A DNA stretch of 10,551 bases from Deltaproteobacteria bacterium (GTDB lineage: Bacteria > SAR324 > JACQKK01), in contig JAOUFO010000038.1 of assembly GCA_029858165.1 (NCBI GenBank), positions 1 to 10,551 of the forward strand. Reading direction: 5' to 3'. The notes below the pieces were generated by a model. It saw nothing but the letters and a program-made list of their open reading frames with translations. It was not told the origin of the DNA and did not search any database. Positions 1 through 8,000 of the stretch are shown here, one piece after another. Positions within the stretch are counted from its first letter, which is position 1, and each line of letters starts with the position of its first letter. The position numbers were made by a program, and so were the translations under genes.

Positions 1-1085
1 CGGGAGCGAGACCGGTTGACCATCTGGGCCGTCAAGGCGATTTCCGGCACCAAAATCAAACAACTCTTCCCCAGAGACAACGTTTTGCGCACCAGATGGA
101 GATACACCTCCGTTTTGCCGGAACCGGTCACCCCTTCCAACAGCACCCCCTGGTATCCCCCCTCCCTGGGGCTGCCAACCGGCTGCCCGTTTGCCCCCTG
201 CTCCAGCCACCGGAACAAAGGGTCCGCCACCGCCTGTTGCTCGGGGTTCAACGGCAAAAAATCCTCCGGGGGGGGCAGGTCTCCCAAATCCCGGCCTTCC
301 GGCTTGGGTTTATCCACCACGGTCACCATGCCTTTTTCGGCCAGACCACGCACCACCGGCCCCGGGGCGGCCATCAGGGCCTTGATCCGGTCCATGGGCA
401 CCGCCCCTTCCTGGCGCATCAGCCGCAGAATTTTTTCGGCCTTGGTTTCCGTCATCCGGTTGGGGCGGCCCCGGGGGGCGGCCTCCATCAGGGGGCCTGG
501 TTCCACCCATTTTTCCATGGGAACCTGCCGCCGCAATCCGGCGCTTTCCCACAGGGTTTCCACCCCGGTGGGTGACCGGCGCCGTGCGGCCAGCCACCGG
601 TCATCAGCAGGGGTGGGCCCGGCCTTTTTCCAATCGGAAAGGCTCCATCCATCCCCATCCCCCCCGGTGCGGGGGGATTGGTCCACCAAAGCCCGCACCC
701 CAGGCGAAAGCCCTTCCACCCCCGTAGGGGACGCCCCGGCCCGCCAACGGTAACGCACCATGAGGCGCACCCCCAACCCGGAAGGCAGCCCGGCTTCCAA
801 CACCTCCCCCCAGCCGCAAAAGTAGTAATCAGCCACCCATTTGGCCAGATTGAGTTGCTCCGGGGTGAACAATGGCGCCTCATCCACCACCGAGGCCAGG
901 GATTTCAATCGGGAGGGGGCCACATCTGACCGGTCCGTCAGCTCCACCACCACCCCGCTCAGCCGCCGCCCCCCAAAAGGGACCATCACCCGCACTCCGG
1001 GGAGCACCTCCCCGGCCAGGTCCGGGGGCACCCGGTAATCAAACACCCGCCGCAGAGGAACATTCAGGGCAATCCGGGCGAACAT
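1..1085 (-). CDS. priA: Primosomal protein N' (replication restart helicase PriA), N-terminal part
   Basis: PriA is a 3'-5' superfamily 2 DNA helicase that recognises stalled or repaired forks and reloads the replisome. Reading the minus strand from the ATG at 1085-1083 gives an open frame of about 361 residues to the window edge; the C-terminal half (rest of the helicase, zinc-binding region) lies outside. The N-terminus (MFARIALNVPLRRVFDYRVP) is typical of the PriA 3'-DNA-binding domain, followed by a hydrophobic VPFGGRRLSGVVVEL segment. The Walker A motif GVTGSGKTEVYL starts at residue 318, with its lysine at 324. The LVPEIALTAQM motif follows, with PEIALT at 347-352. About 360 of the roughly 730 residues usual for the family are present. 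No strong Shine-Dalgarno is seen; a GGTGG lies just upstream of the ATG. The gene is divergent from the 389-aa unknown. Identification is strong; the exact start is slightly less certain. Confidence 0.95.
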   Translation of the reverse strand, partial: MFARIALNVPLRRVFDYRVPPDLAGEVLPGVRVMVPFGGRRLSGVVVELTDRSDVAPSRLKSLASVVDEAPLFTPEQLNLAKWVADYYFCGWGEVLEAGLPSGLGVRLMVRYRWRAGASPTGVEGLSPGVRALVDQSPRTGGDGDGWSLSDWKKAGPTPADDRWLAARRRSPTGVETLWESAGLRRQVPMEKWVEPGPLMEAAPRGRPNRMTETKAEKILRLMRQEGAVPMDRIKALMAAPGPVVRGLAEKGMVTVVDKPKPEGRDLGDLPPPEDFLPLNPEQQAVADPLFRWLEQGANGQPVGSPREGGYQGVLLEGVTGSGKTEVYLHLVRKTLSLGKSCLILVPEIALTAQMVNRSRS

Positions 1086-1161
1086 AAACCACCGTGTTGA
1101 AAAGAAAAAAGATGGAGAAAAACGGGTGAAAGGGAAGGCGGGAGATAATCCACCGGCTGAC

Positions 1162-1191
1162 TGGAAAAACCCGGCCCATTCAAGTTATAGT
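1162..1191 (+). promoter_or_regulatory. Candidate sigma70-type promoter for the 389-aa gene
   Basis: TATAGT at 1186-1191 matches the TATAAT -10 consensus at five of six positions. TGGAAA at 1162-1167 matches TTGACA at four of six, with an 18-bp spacer. This would start transcription near 1198, giving a leader of about 120 nt before the ATG at 1319. Found by eye only; the -35 is weak. Confidence 0.4.
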
Positions 1192-1306
1192 ATGTTGAAA
1201 GGGTCTGTTATTGTTTCGGTTCCAAAAAAGACCGGCCGGAAAAACGGAATTTCCGCAAAGATTCAGCGTTTCAATCAATTTACCAGGAACCCTTCGGTTT
1301 GTCCTC

Positions 1307-1311
1307 AGGAG
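1307..1311 (+). promoter_or_regulatory. Ribosome binding site fixing the start of the 389-aa gene
   Basis: AGGAG lies seven bases upstream of the ATG at 1319. It is the best Shine-Dalgarno in the plus-strand gene group. It decides for this ATG over an upstream in-frame TTG at 1211, which has no comparable site. Confidence 0.75.
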
Positions 1312-1318
1312 CCCCTCC

Positions 1319-2488
1319 ATGGCCAAAAAAACCTACATGGAAACCCTCTATGACAAGGAAGACGCCGGAACCATCACCTTCCAGCGGCGGGAGGAGGTGG
1401 AGCCGGAAATCAAAGCCTATTTGTCGGTTTTGGCCCAACTGAAAGAGGACATGGCCCAGGACCCGGCCATTCTGGAGGGGCTGGCCCAAATTGAGGTGAA
1501 GTTGCAGGCCCTGCGGATATCCAACGCCCCCCTGGACCAGATCCGCCAGAACCTGAACGCCCTGGTGCATGTGCCCATCGGCCAGGGGAAATCCCTGCGG
1601 TTGGACAGCTTTCGCAAAACATCGGCCAAGGGGCAACTGGCCACATCCGACGATTACCTGGAACGGGTGGCCCGGCTGGTGGAAAACACCCTGGGCAACC
1701 TGACCCATCTGCTGATTTCCTGGCCCGATGACACCATTTTGCTCCATTTTCTTTCTGAGCTGCAACAGGCCCAACAATACCTCCTGCAAAACAAAGGGGA
1801 TTACCATGGCTTAAAAGCCCGGATGGATCAAATCAGCCAAAGCCCCGACCTGTGGTATTACACCGAAAAAAAGAAGGAATTTCTGGTGGAATGGTTGCGC
1901 CCCTTCCAGGAAATGCTGGGGGGGGCCATTGATACCTTAAATGAAAAGGAAATGGCCGATGCCCTGAAAAAAGTGGACAAGCTGCGGGAGAAAAAACTGG
2001 CGGAACTGACCCACCTGATCTTGGAAACCAACCTGGACCCTTTCCGGCCCCACAACCATGAAATGCACCCGATTATCAACGGTCACAACGCCGATTTTTG
2101 GGGATCATCCGAGGTCCGCAACGAATTCATCAATCTGATGAGCAAGGTTATCAACCACTTTACCTTTAACCTGGATGACCGCTTTCTGTTGTTTAAAACC
2201 AAAGACGGCCAATTTGCCTATCTGGCCGGATTCGCCGATGATTCCTTTCAGAATTCCCAGGTGCTCCACAACGGACGGCTGGCCATTTATCCCCACATCA
2301 AGGTGTTTGTGGCCGACACCGCCTCCGGCAGATACAATGAAATCACCGCCGCCCTGCACAATGAAAATCTGGCGGAATATTACTCCCATCTGAAAACCGC
2401 CGTGGTCCCTTTTTTGGTGGCCATTTCCAAAATGGTGGGGTTCAACCTCAGCCCGCAAATCAAAGAATCCTTTGATATGTGGATCTAA
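1319..2488 (+). CDS. Unrecognised 389-aa soluble, mostly helical protein
   Basis: I do not recognise this protein. It has no signal peptide and no membrane segment, so it is probably cytoplasmic. Residues 25-80, 112-160 and 160-232 read as long amphipathic helices rich in Leu, Gln, Glu and Lys; a Lys/Glu-rich stretch at 206-232 could be coiled coil. Residues 233-335 change character, with a His/Asn-rich turn (PFRPHNHEMHPIINGHNADF, 241-260), then FNLDDRFLLFKTKDGQFAYLAG, which looks like beta strands. Aromatic and charged residues near 283-330 could form a compact domain. The start is set by a good ribosome binding site. The stop lies 50 bp before tgt, with no terminator between, so the two are probably co-transcribed. 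A run of eight G at 1918-1925 lies inside the gene. Reading frame, RBS and codon use agree that it is real; function is unknown. Confidence 0.88.
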   Translation: MAKKTYMETLYDKEDAGTITFQRREEVEPEIKAYLSVLAQLKEDMAQDPAILEGLAQIEVKLQALRISNAPLDQIRQNLNALVHVPIGQGKSLRLDSFRKTSAKGQLATSDDYLERVARLVENTLGNLTHLLISWPDDTILLHFLSELQQAQQYLLQNKGDYHGLKARMDQISQSPDLWYYTEKKKEFLVEWLRPFQEMLGGAIDTLNEKEMADALKKVDKLREKKLAELTHLILETNLDPFRPHNHEMHPIINGHNADFWGSSEVRNEFINLMSKVINHFTFNLDDRFLLFKTKDGQFAYLAGFADDSFQNSQVLHNGRLAIYPHIKVFVADTASGRYNEITAALHNENLAEYYSHLKTAVVPFLVAISKMVGFNLSPQIKESFDMWI

Positions 2489-2538
2489 CCCAACGCCGTC
2501 CATCCCCGGCGGATCACCCCTTCAAGATTCCTCAATCC

Positions 2539-3642
2539 ATGATTTCTTTTCAAGTAACCCACCAATCCGGTCAGGCCCGGACCGGGGTGATTTCCACCCC
2601 CAGGGGGGATATCCCCACCCCCATTTACATGCCGGTGGGCACCATGGCTTCGGTGAAAACCATGAGCAGCCAGGACCTGGTGCAGTTGGACGCCAAAATC
2701 ATTCTGGGAAACACCTACCATCTGCATGTGCGGCCGGGGGAGGAACTGATCCAAAAACTGGGGGGGCTTCACAAATTTATGGGCTGGGAACGGCCAATGC
2801 TCACCGACAGCGGCGGGTTTCAGGTTTATTCCCTGGGGGACCGCATGAAAGTGACCGAGGAGGGGGTGGCGTTTCAAAGCTATGTGGACGGATCCAAACG
2901 GATGCTGACCCCCGAAAAAGCCGTGGCCATCCAGGAGGCCCTGGGGTCCGACATCATGATGTGTCTGGATGAACTGCCCAGCCTGCCCGCCAGTGACGCC
3001 CGGCTGGTGGAATCCCTGGAACGCACCACCCGCTGGGCGTTGCGGTGCAAACAATCCCGCACCGGGGATAACGCCCTGTTCGGCATCATCCAGGGGGGAT
3101 GCAACCCCGGATTGCGGCAAACCTCCCTGGGTCAGCTTTTGGATATCGGATTTGACGGCTACGCCCTGGGGGGTTTAAGCGTGGGGGAACCCCCGGAAGA
3201 AATGTACGCCACGGTCCAGGCCGCCGCCCCCCTGCTGCCGCCAGAAAAACCCCGCTACCTGATGGGGGTGGGGGAGCCTCAGGACCTTCTTACGGCGGTT
3301 GGCGCCGGGATGGATATGTTTGACTGCATCATCCCCACCCGCAAAGCCCGCCACGGAACCCTGTACACCCGCCGGGGGCAAATATCCATCCGCCAAAACA
3401 AATTCAGAGAGGACCCTGCCCCTCCGGACCCCCAATGCGGCTGTTTTGTCTGCCAGCATTATTCCCGGGCCTACCTGCGCCACCTGGCCTTTGCCCATGA
3501 AATCACCGGGTTGCGGCTTAACACCTACCACAATCTGTATTTCTATCTGAGATTGATGGACCAAATGCGTCAGGCCATCCGGGAGGACCGGTTTGAATCC
3601 TTCTCCAAAGAGTTCCTGGCCCAATACCAGGCCGGTGAATAA
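2539..3642 (+). CDS. tgt: Queuine/preQ1 tRNA-ribosyltransferase (tRNA-guanine transglycosylase)
   Basis: TGT exchanges guanine at the wobble position 34 of GUN-anticodon tRNAs (Asp, Asn, His, Tyr) for the queuosine precursor base. The 367-aa product has the full family pattern. LTDSGGFQVYSLGD carries the catalytic Asp90, and FGIIQGG and ALGGLSVGE line the base pocket. MFDCIIPTRKARHG carries the nucleophile Asp262, and a zinc site is formed by Cys300, Cys302, Cys305 and His331 (CxCxxC, then HNL). Spacing from nucleophile to zinc ligands matches the Zymomonas enzyme. Length is close to the usual 370-375. The start is the ATG at 2539, giving MISFQV, which aligns with the normal N-terminus; an upstream in-frame GTG at 2479 would overlap the preceding gene. 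No strong Shine-Dalgarno is seen. Oddities: LDELPS replaces the usual FDEC at the base pocket, and PTRKARH replaces PTRNARN. Confidence 0.97.
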   Translation: MISFQVTHQSGQARTGVISTPRGDIPTPIYMPVGTMASVKTMSSQDLVQLDAKIILGNTYHLHVRPGEELIQKLGGLHKFMGWERPMLTDSGGFQVYSLGDRMKVTEEGVAFQSYVDGSKRMLTPEKAVAIQEALGSDIMMCLDELPSLPASDARLVESLERTTRWALRCKQSRTGDNALFGIIQGGCNPGLRQTSLGQLLDIGFDGYALGGLSVGEPPEEMYATVQAAAPLLPPEKPRYLMGVGEPQDLLTAVGAGMDMFDCIIPTRKARHGTLYTRRGQISIRQNKFREDPAPPDPQCGCFVCQHYSRAYLRHLAFAHEITGLRLNTYHNLYFYLRLMDQMRQAIREDRFESFSKEFLAQYQAGE

Positions 3643-3644
3643 AC

Positions 3645-3681
3645 AAAAAAAACCGGCGGGGGTTGGTTGAAACCCTTCCGG
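3645..3681 (-). terminator. Intrinsic terminator-like hairpin between tgt and proA, strongest on the minus strand
   Basis: CCGG at 3653-3656 pairs with CCGG at 3678-3681. Inside, GGGGGTT pairs with AACCCTT, including two G-T pairs, with a two-base bulge on one side. On the minus strand the hairpin is followed directly by eight T (3652 to 3645), a classical intrinsic terminator. On the plus strand it is followed only by CTTTAAGG, so termination of tgt transcripts would be weak. The rest of the 3643-3750 gap holds a short palindrome ATGGT-AA-ACCAT at 3692-3703 and no clear promoter. Confidence 0.5.
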
Positions 3682-3750
3682 CTTTAAGGCTATGGTAAAC
3701 CATCCCCGGCCACACCCCGGCACCCGGTTTACACCCCATCCCCGATAAAG

Positions 3751-5058
3751 ATGATGAACGCCCCAGACACCCCCAATCCATCCGATCCAACCCGGTATGT
3801 ATTGGAAAAAGCCCGGGCGGCCCGCAAAGCCTCCTGGCGGATGATGACTTTTTCCACCGCGGAAAAAAACCGGGCTTTGGCCGCCATCGCCGATGAGATT
3901 CACACCTCCGCCACTGAAATCCTGACCGCCAACGCCAAAGACATGGACCGGGGGGAACAAGCCGGGCTGGGGACCAAACTGGACCGGTTGTTGCTTACCC
4001 GGGAGCGGCTGGATGCCATCCGGACCGATATCGCCGAGGTGATTGCCCTGCCCGATTTTGTGGGCCGGGTGGAAGGGGAAACCACCCGCCCCAACGGGTT
4101 GACCATCACCCGGGTGCGCACCCCTTTGGGGGTGGTGGGGATCATTTACGAGGCCCGCCCCAACGTGACCGTGGATGGATCGGTGTTGTGCCTGAAAAGC
4201 GGCAACGCGGTGCTGTTAAAGGGGGGCAGCGACGCCCTCCATTCCAACCGGGCCTTGGTGGATGCGATCCGGCGGGGATTGGACAAGGCCGGGCTGCCCC
4301 CGGACGCGGTTCAATTGCTGGATTCAACGGACCGGGCGGTTACCGCCGCGTTTTTAAAAATGCGGGGGTTGATAGATGTGATCATCCCCAGGGGAGGGAA
4401 GGCCCTGATTCAGTTTGCCGTAGAAAACGCCCTGGTGCCGGTGATTGAAACCGGCGCGTCGGTGGTTCACGCCTATGTGGATCGGGAGGTGGATGTGGAT
4501 CAGGCGGTGAACCTGATTGTCAATTCCAAAACCCGGCGGGTTTCCATCTGCAACGCCCTGGACACCCTGCTGCTGCACCGGTCCCGGCTACCGGATGTGG
4601 GGGAAAAACTGGCCCGGATCCTGGCAAAGACCACCCCTCCAGTGGAGGTGCGGGCCGACCCGGATTCCCTGCCGGTGTTTCGCCAACACATGGGGGACCT
4701 GGCAGGGGCGGCCAACCCGGATGTGGATTACGACACGGAATTTTTGGATTCCATTCTGGCGGTGAAAACCGTGGATTCCCTGGATGAAGCCCTGGATCAC
4801 ATCCACAGCCATTCCCTGCACCATACCGAAGCGGTGTTCACCACCAATGGGGAGGTGGCCGAACGGTTCATCCGCGAGGTGGACGCCGCCGCCGTGATGC
4901 ACAACGCCTCCACCCAATTTACCGACGGGGGTCAGTTCGGGCTGGGGGCCGAAATCGGCATTTCCACCCAGCGGCTCCATGTGCGGGGGCCGTTTGCGTT
5001 GGAAGGATTGACCACCATGAAATGGCTGGTGCGGGGCACAGGTCAAACCCGCCCTTAG
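3751..5058 (+). CDS. proA: Gamma-glutamyl phosphate reductase
   Basis: ProA reduces gamma-glutamyl phosphate with NADPH to glutamate-5-semialdehyde, the second step of proline synthesis. The 435-aa product has the family signatures in order: TPLGVVGIIYEARPNVTVD (124-142), LKSGNAVLLKGGSDALHSN (148-166), IIPRGGKALI (211-220), the catalytic cysteine Cys267 in RRVSICNALDTLLLH, and the C-terminal HNASTQFTDGGQFGLGAEIG block followed by STQRLHVRGP. It is slightly longer than the 417-aa E. coli enzyme, partly from a proline-rich N-terminal extension (MMNAPDTPNPSDPTR). The tandem ATG at 3751/3754 leaves the exact start open by one codon, and no strong Shine-Dalgarno is visible. The residues before the catalytic cysteine read TRRVSIC where TQRPSVC is more usual; the nucleophile itself is intact. 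proB, the kinase partner, is not in the window. The gene ends 31 bp before the 1347-aa gene without a terminator. Confidence 0.97.
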   Translation: MMNAPDTPNPSDPTRYVLEKARAARKASWRMMTFSTAEKNRALAAIADEIHTSATEILTANAKDMDRGEQAGLGTKLDRLLLTRERLDAIRTDIAEVIALPDFVGRVEGETTRPNGLTITRVRTPLGVVGIIYEARPNVTVDGSVLCLKSGNAVLLKGGSDALHSNRALVDAIRRGLDKAGLPPDAVQLLDSTDRAVTAAFLKMRGLIDVIIPRGGKALIQFAVENALVPVIETGASVVHAYVDREVDVDQAVNLIVNSKTRRVSICNALDTLLLHRSRLPDVGEKLARILAKTTPPVEVRADPDSLPVFRQHMGDLAGAANPDVDYDTEFLDSILAVKTVDSLDEALDHIHSHSLHHTEAVFTTNGEVAERFIREVDAAAVMHNASTQFTDGGQFGLGAEIGISTQRLHVRGPFALEGLTTMKWLVRGTGQTRP

Positions 5059-5089
5059 AATAAACCAGGGGGATTTCTCTGGGATAAAC

Positions 5090-8000
5090 ATGCTGGAACT
5101 GGATTATGATCTGATTCCCTTATCCCAGGAAGACCAGGATCTGGTGCGCCATGACGCCCGGACCCTGGCCGGGCGGGGCGGCATCCCCCCTTTAAGCCCC
5201 CATCAGTTCGGGCGGTTGGTGGTGGTGAATCCCAACATCGGCCACCCGATGCACCCTTTGCCCGATGACCTGCGCAAACCCTTGCGGCGGATGGCGGTCC
5301 CGGTGTATGAATCCGGAAAACCCCTTCAGGGGGGGGAAATCATCCGAAAAATCAATGAACGGGCCAACGAAACCCTGTATGTGCTGTTGCTGGAAATCCA
5401 TTCCACATTCCCCTCTCTTCAGGATTTTCTTCCCCGGCTGCCCCATCTGGCCGGTCAGCATCCCCAAAGCCGGTTTATCATCCATTCCAACCTGGAGCAA
5501 CTGACCGGATTGATCCGGGAGGCGGTGGGGAGACAAAAAGCAACCCTTGCTTTTTATTTCAACCATCAGGCGGACCCGGTGGTGGTGGCTTCCGAAGAAG
5601 GGCTGGCCAATCTGGTCACCGTCATCCCCCGCTATCCGGGGTTTCCCATTTCCCCCTTCACCCGGATGAAAATCCGCCAGGGAGAAAAAACCGAATGGTT
5701 TACCCAGGAAGGGATGAAACGGCTGGTCAACCGGTTCGGGGTGGGAAATTTAAACGAAATGGACATCCCTGCCCGGCAGAAGGAAAAACTGCTGTCCCTG
5801 GAAATCCCCTTGTCCGCGGTGGCCGCGGTGGCGCTGAACCCCAAACCGGGGGGGACGTTTGCCGGGGTGGTGATGGATGGCAAAAAAATCCCCATTTCCA
5901 TGTTTGCCCAATTGGGGCTGGATAAAAAAGAGATTCCCCTCAACCGGATACAAGCCATTATCCGCCACCGGCCCATCCATCAGGATGAGGAAATCCCACT
6001 GGCACAGGTGAGGGCGCTTAAAATCCGCTGCCTGGACGGCTCCACCGCCCTGGCCTGGAAGGCCGGCCCCGCCTACATTCCTTTGCTGGAACTGGCCTCC
6101 CTGCGGATCAGCTGGCCCCAAAAATCCCCCGGAAGCACCCCTTTGGCCGGGAAAACGGCTGAGAATACAGAGATATTTTTCGAATCGGTCATCGTCACCG
6201 AGGAAAACCACCCCCGGATGGCCGATGTGCGGGGCGCCATCCGTCTGGCCTACCTGCAAACCATTTATCAGGAATCCCTTTCCCGCACGATTCGCCTGCA
6301 ACGGATTACCGGCCAGCTTAAAATAGCCTGTCTGGGTCCCCTGGCCGCGCAAACCTTAAAGGTGTTGAACCCCATGGGGCTCAGCCGGTATATCCCGCCC
6401 GGGTCCATTTATTTTCTCACCGATTCCATCTCCCAACTTGCCGAATATGAAAAATTCCCCCAACGGTTGGAATCCCTCTATGGTCAACTGCTGAAGGAAT
6501 TGACCGACCTGTTTTCATCCCAGGCGGGGGGAACCCTGAATCTGGGATTGATCAACCACAAAATGGTGCTGATCCAGACCTGGGTGAACACCCCCCCCTC
6601 GTTCGCCGACCTGAAGCCTGATGGGCTGGAAGGGGTGTACAACGAAATGCGGTCCTTTATGGACTACATGGAAAATGAATTCAAACGCATAGACCCCCAG
6701 GGAACAGACGCCGCCAGCCACCTGGAAAATCTTCACCGGGTGGAAAAAGCCCGGTTGCTGACCAAACAGATATCCAACCTGCTCGGCCGCCAGTACGGAA
6801 AGTTTTTCAGCGCGGAGGAATACCCGGATTTTGTATTTTTCGGCACCGACAGCGAATTTCAACAAAACGGGCGGGAGGTGTTTTTACCCGGAATCGGCTG
6901 GAACCAGGTTTTTAAAAACCCGGCGGTGGCCGGATTGTTCGCGGAGGGGGATTTTGCTTTTTCTCTGTTTTTGGAAGAGCAGGTTTCGGTGATGGAAACC
7001 CTGCGGCGCCAGGAAATGACCCTAAACCCCACCGAAAGCAGTTCCCTGGATTATTTTAAACAGCGGATCGCCCAGGCGGAAAAAGAGCTGGAGGATCTGC
7101 GCCAAACCGCGCAACCGGAAGAAATGATGAATTCGGAATCCTACCGGGCCACCCATAAAATGTTGGAGGATTCCCATTATTCCGAAATCACCCGCTACGA
7201 AAATGAATGGCGGCAGGAAATGAAAAACCTCCGGCAGGCGGAAGAAACCTATTTTCACCTGTTGGGGGGCATTCATGACCAACTGAAAGGGGTGGAACTG
7301 CCCCATTCCGCCCTGCTGTCCGGGGAGGATTACATTCTGGCCCTGGACAAAGTGCTGGAAACCCAGGCCCAAAACCAATTGACCGCCCTGGGAGAACACA
7401 TCCAAAAAATCAGCCAGCAGGTCAACCAGGAACTGGAAGCCCGGAGAAACCTGCTGAAGGGGTATCTGGCCGCCTTTGTCCACATTCAAAAAACCCTGTT
7501 CCCTTTGCGCCGGGAGGAGTTTTTTGTAAAAACCCGGAACGAAATTGAAACCTCCATCCCGGGGCTGCTGGAAAAACTGAACCGTCTGGCCTCCGCGGGG
7601 GGCCAGGAACTGCAACGGCTGGAAAAACGGATTCATGTGGCCCGGGTGGACATGAAACGGGAACTGGAGCAGATCAACAGCAACCTGGAAAGGATGCTGG
7701 CCAAAAACCAACAGGCCTTCACCCGGTTGCGGGATGGACTGGCCCGCATCATGGGGCTGTTTCAACTGCCCAGTGCGCAAACCGACCCCGGCCATGACCC
7801 GGAGGCCGGACCGTCCCAGATACTGGAAAAAATAAAAAGCCGGCAGGAAGAGGCGTACCGGGAACTGAAAACCATCGTGGTTTCAGCCAAGGAATCCAAC
7901 GATGGGCTGTTTTCTGCCCTGAAGCTGCTGTATGTCAAAAAACAGGAAACCTCCCTGGCGTTGTTTGCCAGCGCCAACGAATTGGCCCTGGTGGGAGAAC

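Larger units (their letters stand above)
1086..1318. other. Divergent intergenic region between priA and the 389-aa gene
   Basis: This 233-bp stretch contains no convincing gene. It is more AT-rich than its surroundings, with A-rich runs near 1100-1125, as expected for a bidirectional promoter region. Apart from the plus-strand promoter candidate listed separately I see no clear operator, riboswitch or RNA gene. The minus-strand promoter for priA must lie here, but I could not pick it out. Confidence 0.6.

Noticed and set aside
16..753. Long plus-strand open frame across the left part of the window
   Set aside because: The minus strand of the same region encodes PriA with unmistakable Walker A and PEIALT motifs; the plus-strand product is Pro/Ser/Arg-rich and is a shadow frame of GC-rich DNA.
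1211..1318. Upstream TTG start for the 389-aa gene
   Set aside because: AGGAG at 1307-1311 is ideally placed for the ATG at 1319, and the upstream residues (basic, RPAGKTEFPQRF) look like translated leader.
2479..2538. Upstream in-frame GTG start for tgt
   Set aside because: It would overlap the end of the preceding gene and add 20 residues not found in the family; the ATG at 2539 gives a standard N-terminus.
2485..3120. Minus-strand open frame opposite tgt
   Set aside because: It is the antisense shadow of a fully supported enzyme gene, with Gly/His/Gln/Pro-rich composition and no ribosome site.
7022..7795. 257-codon minus-strand frame inside the 1347-aa gene
   Set aside because: The Gln/Phe/Gly-rich product is the reverse complement of Leu/Glu-rich coiled-coil codons, a common shadow pattern.
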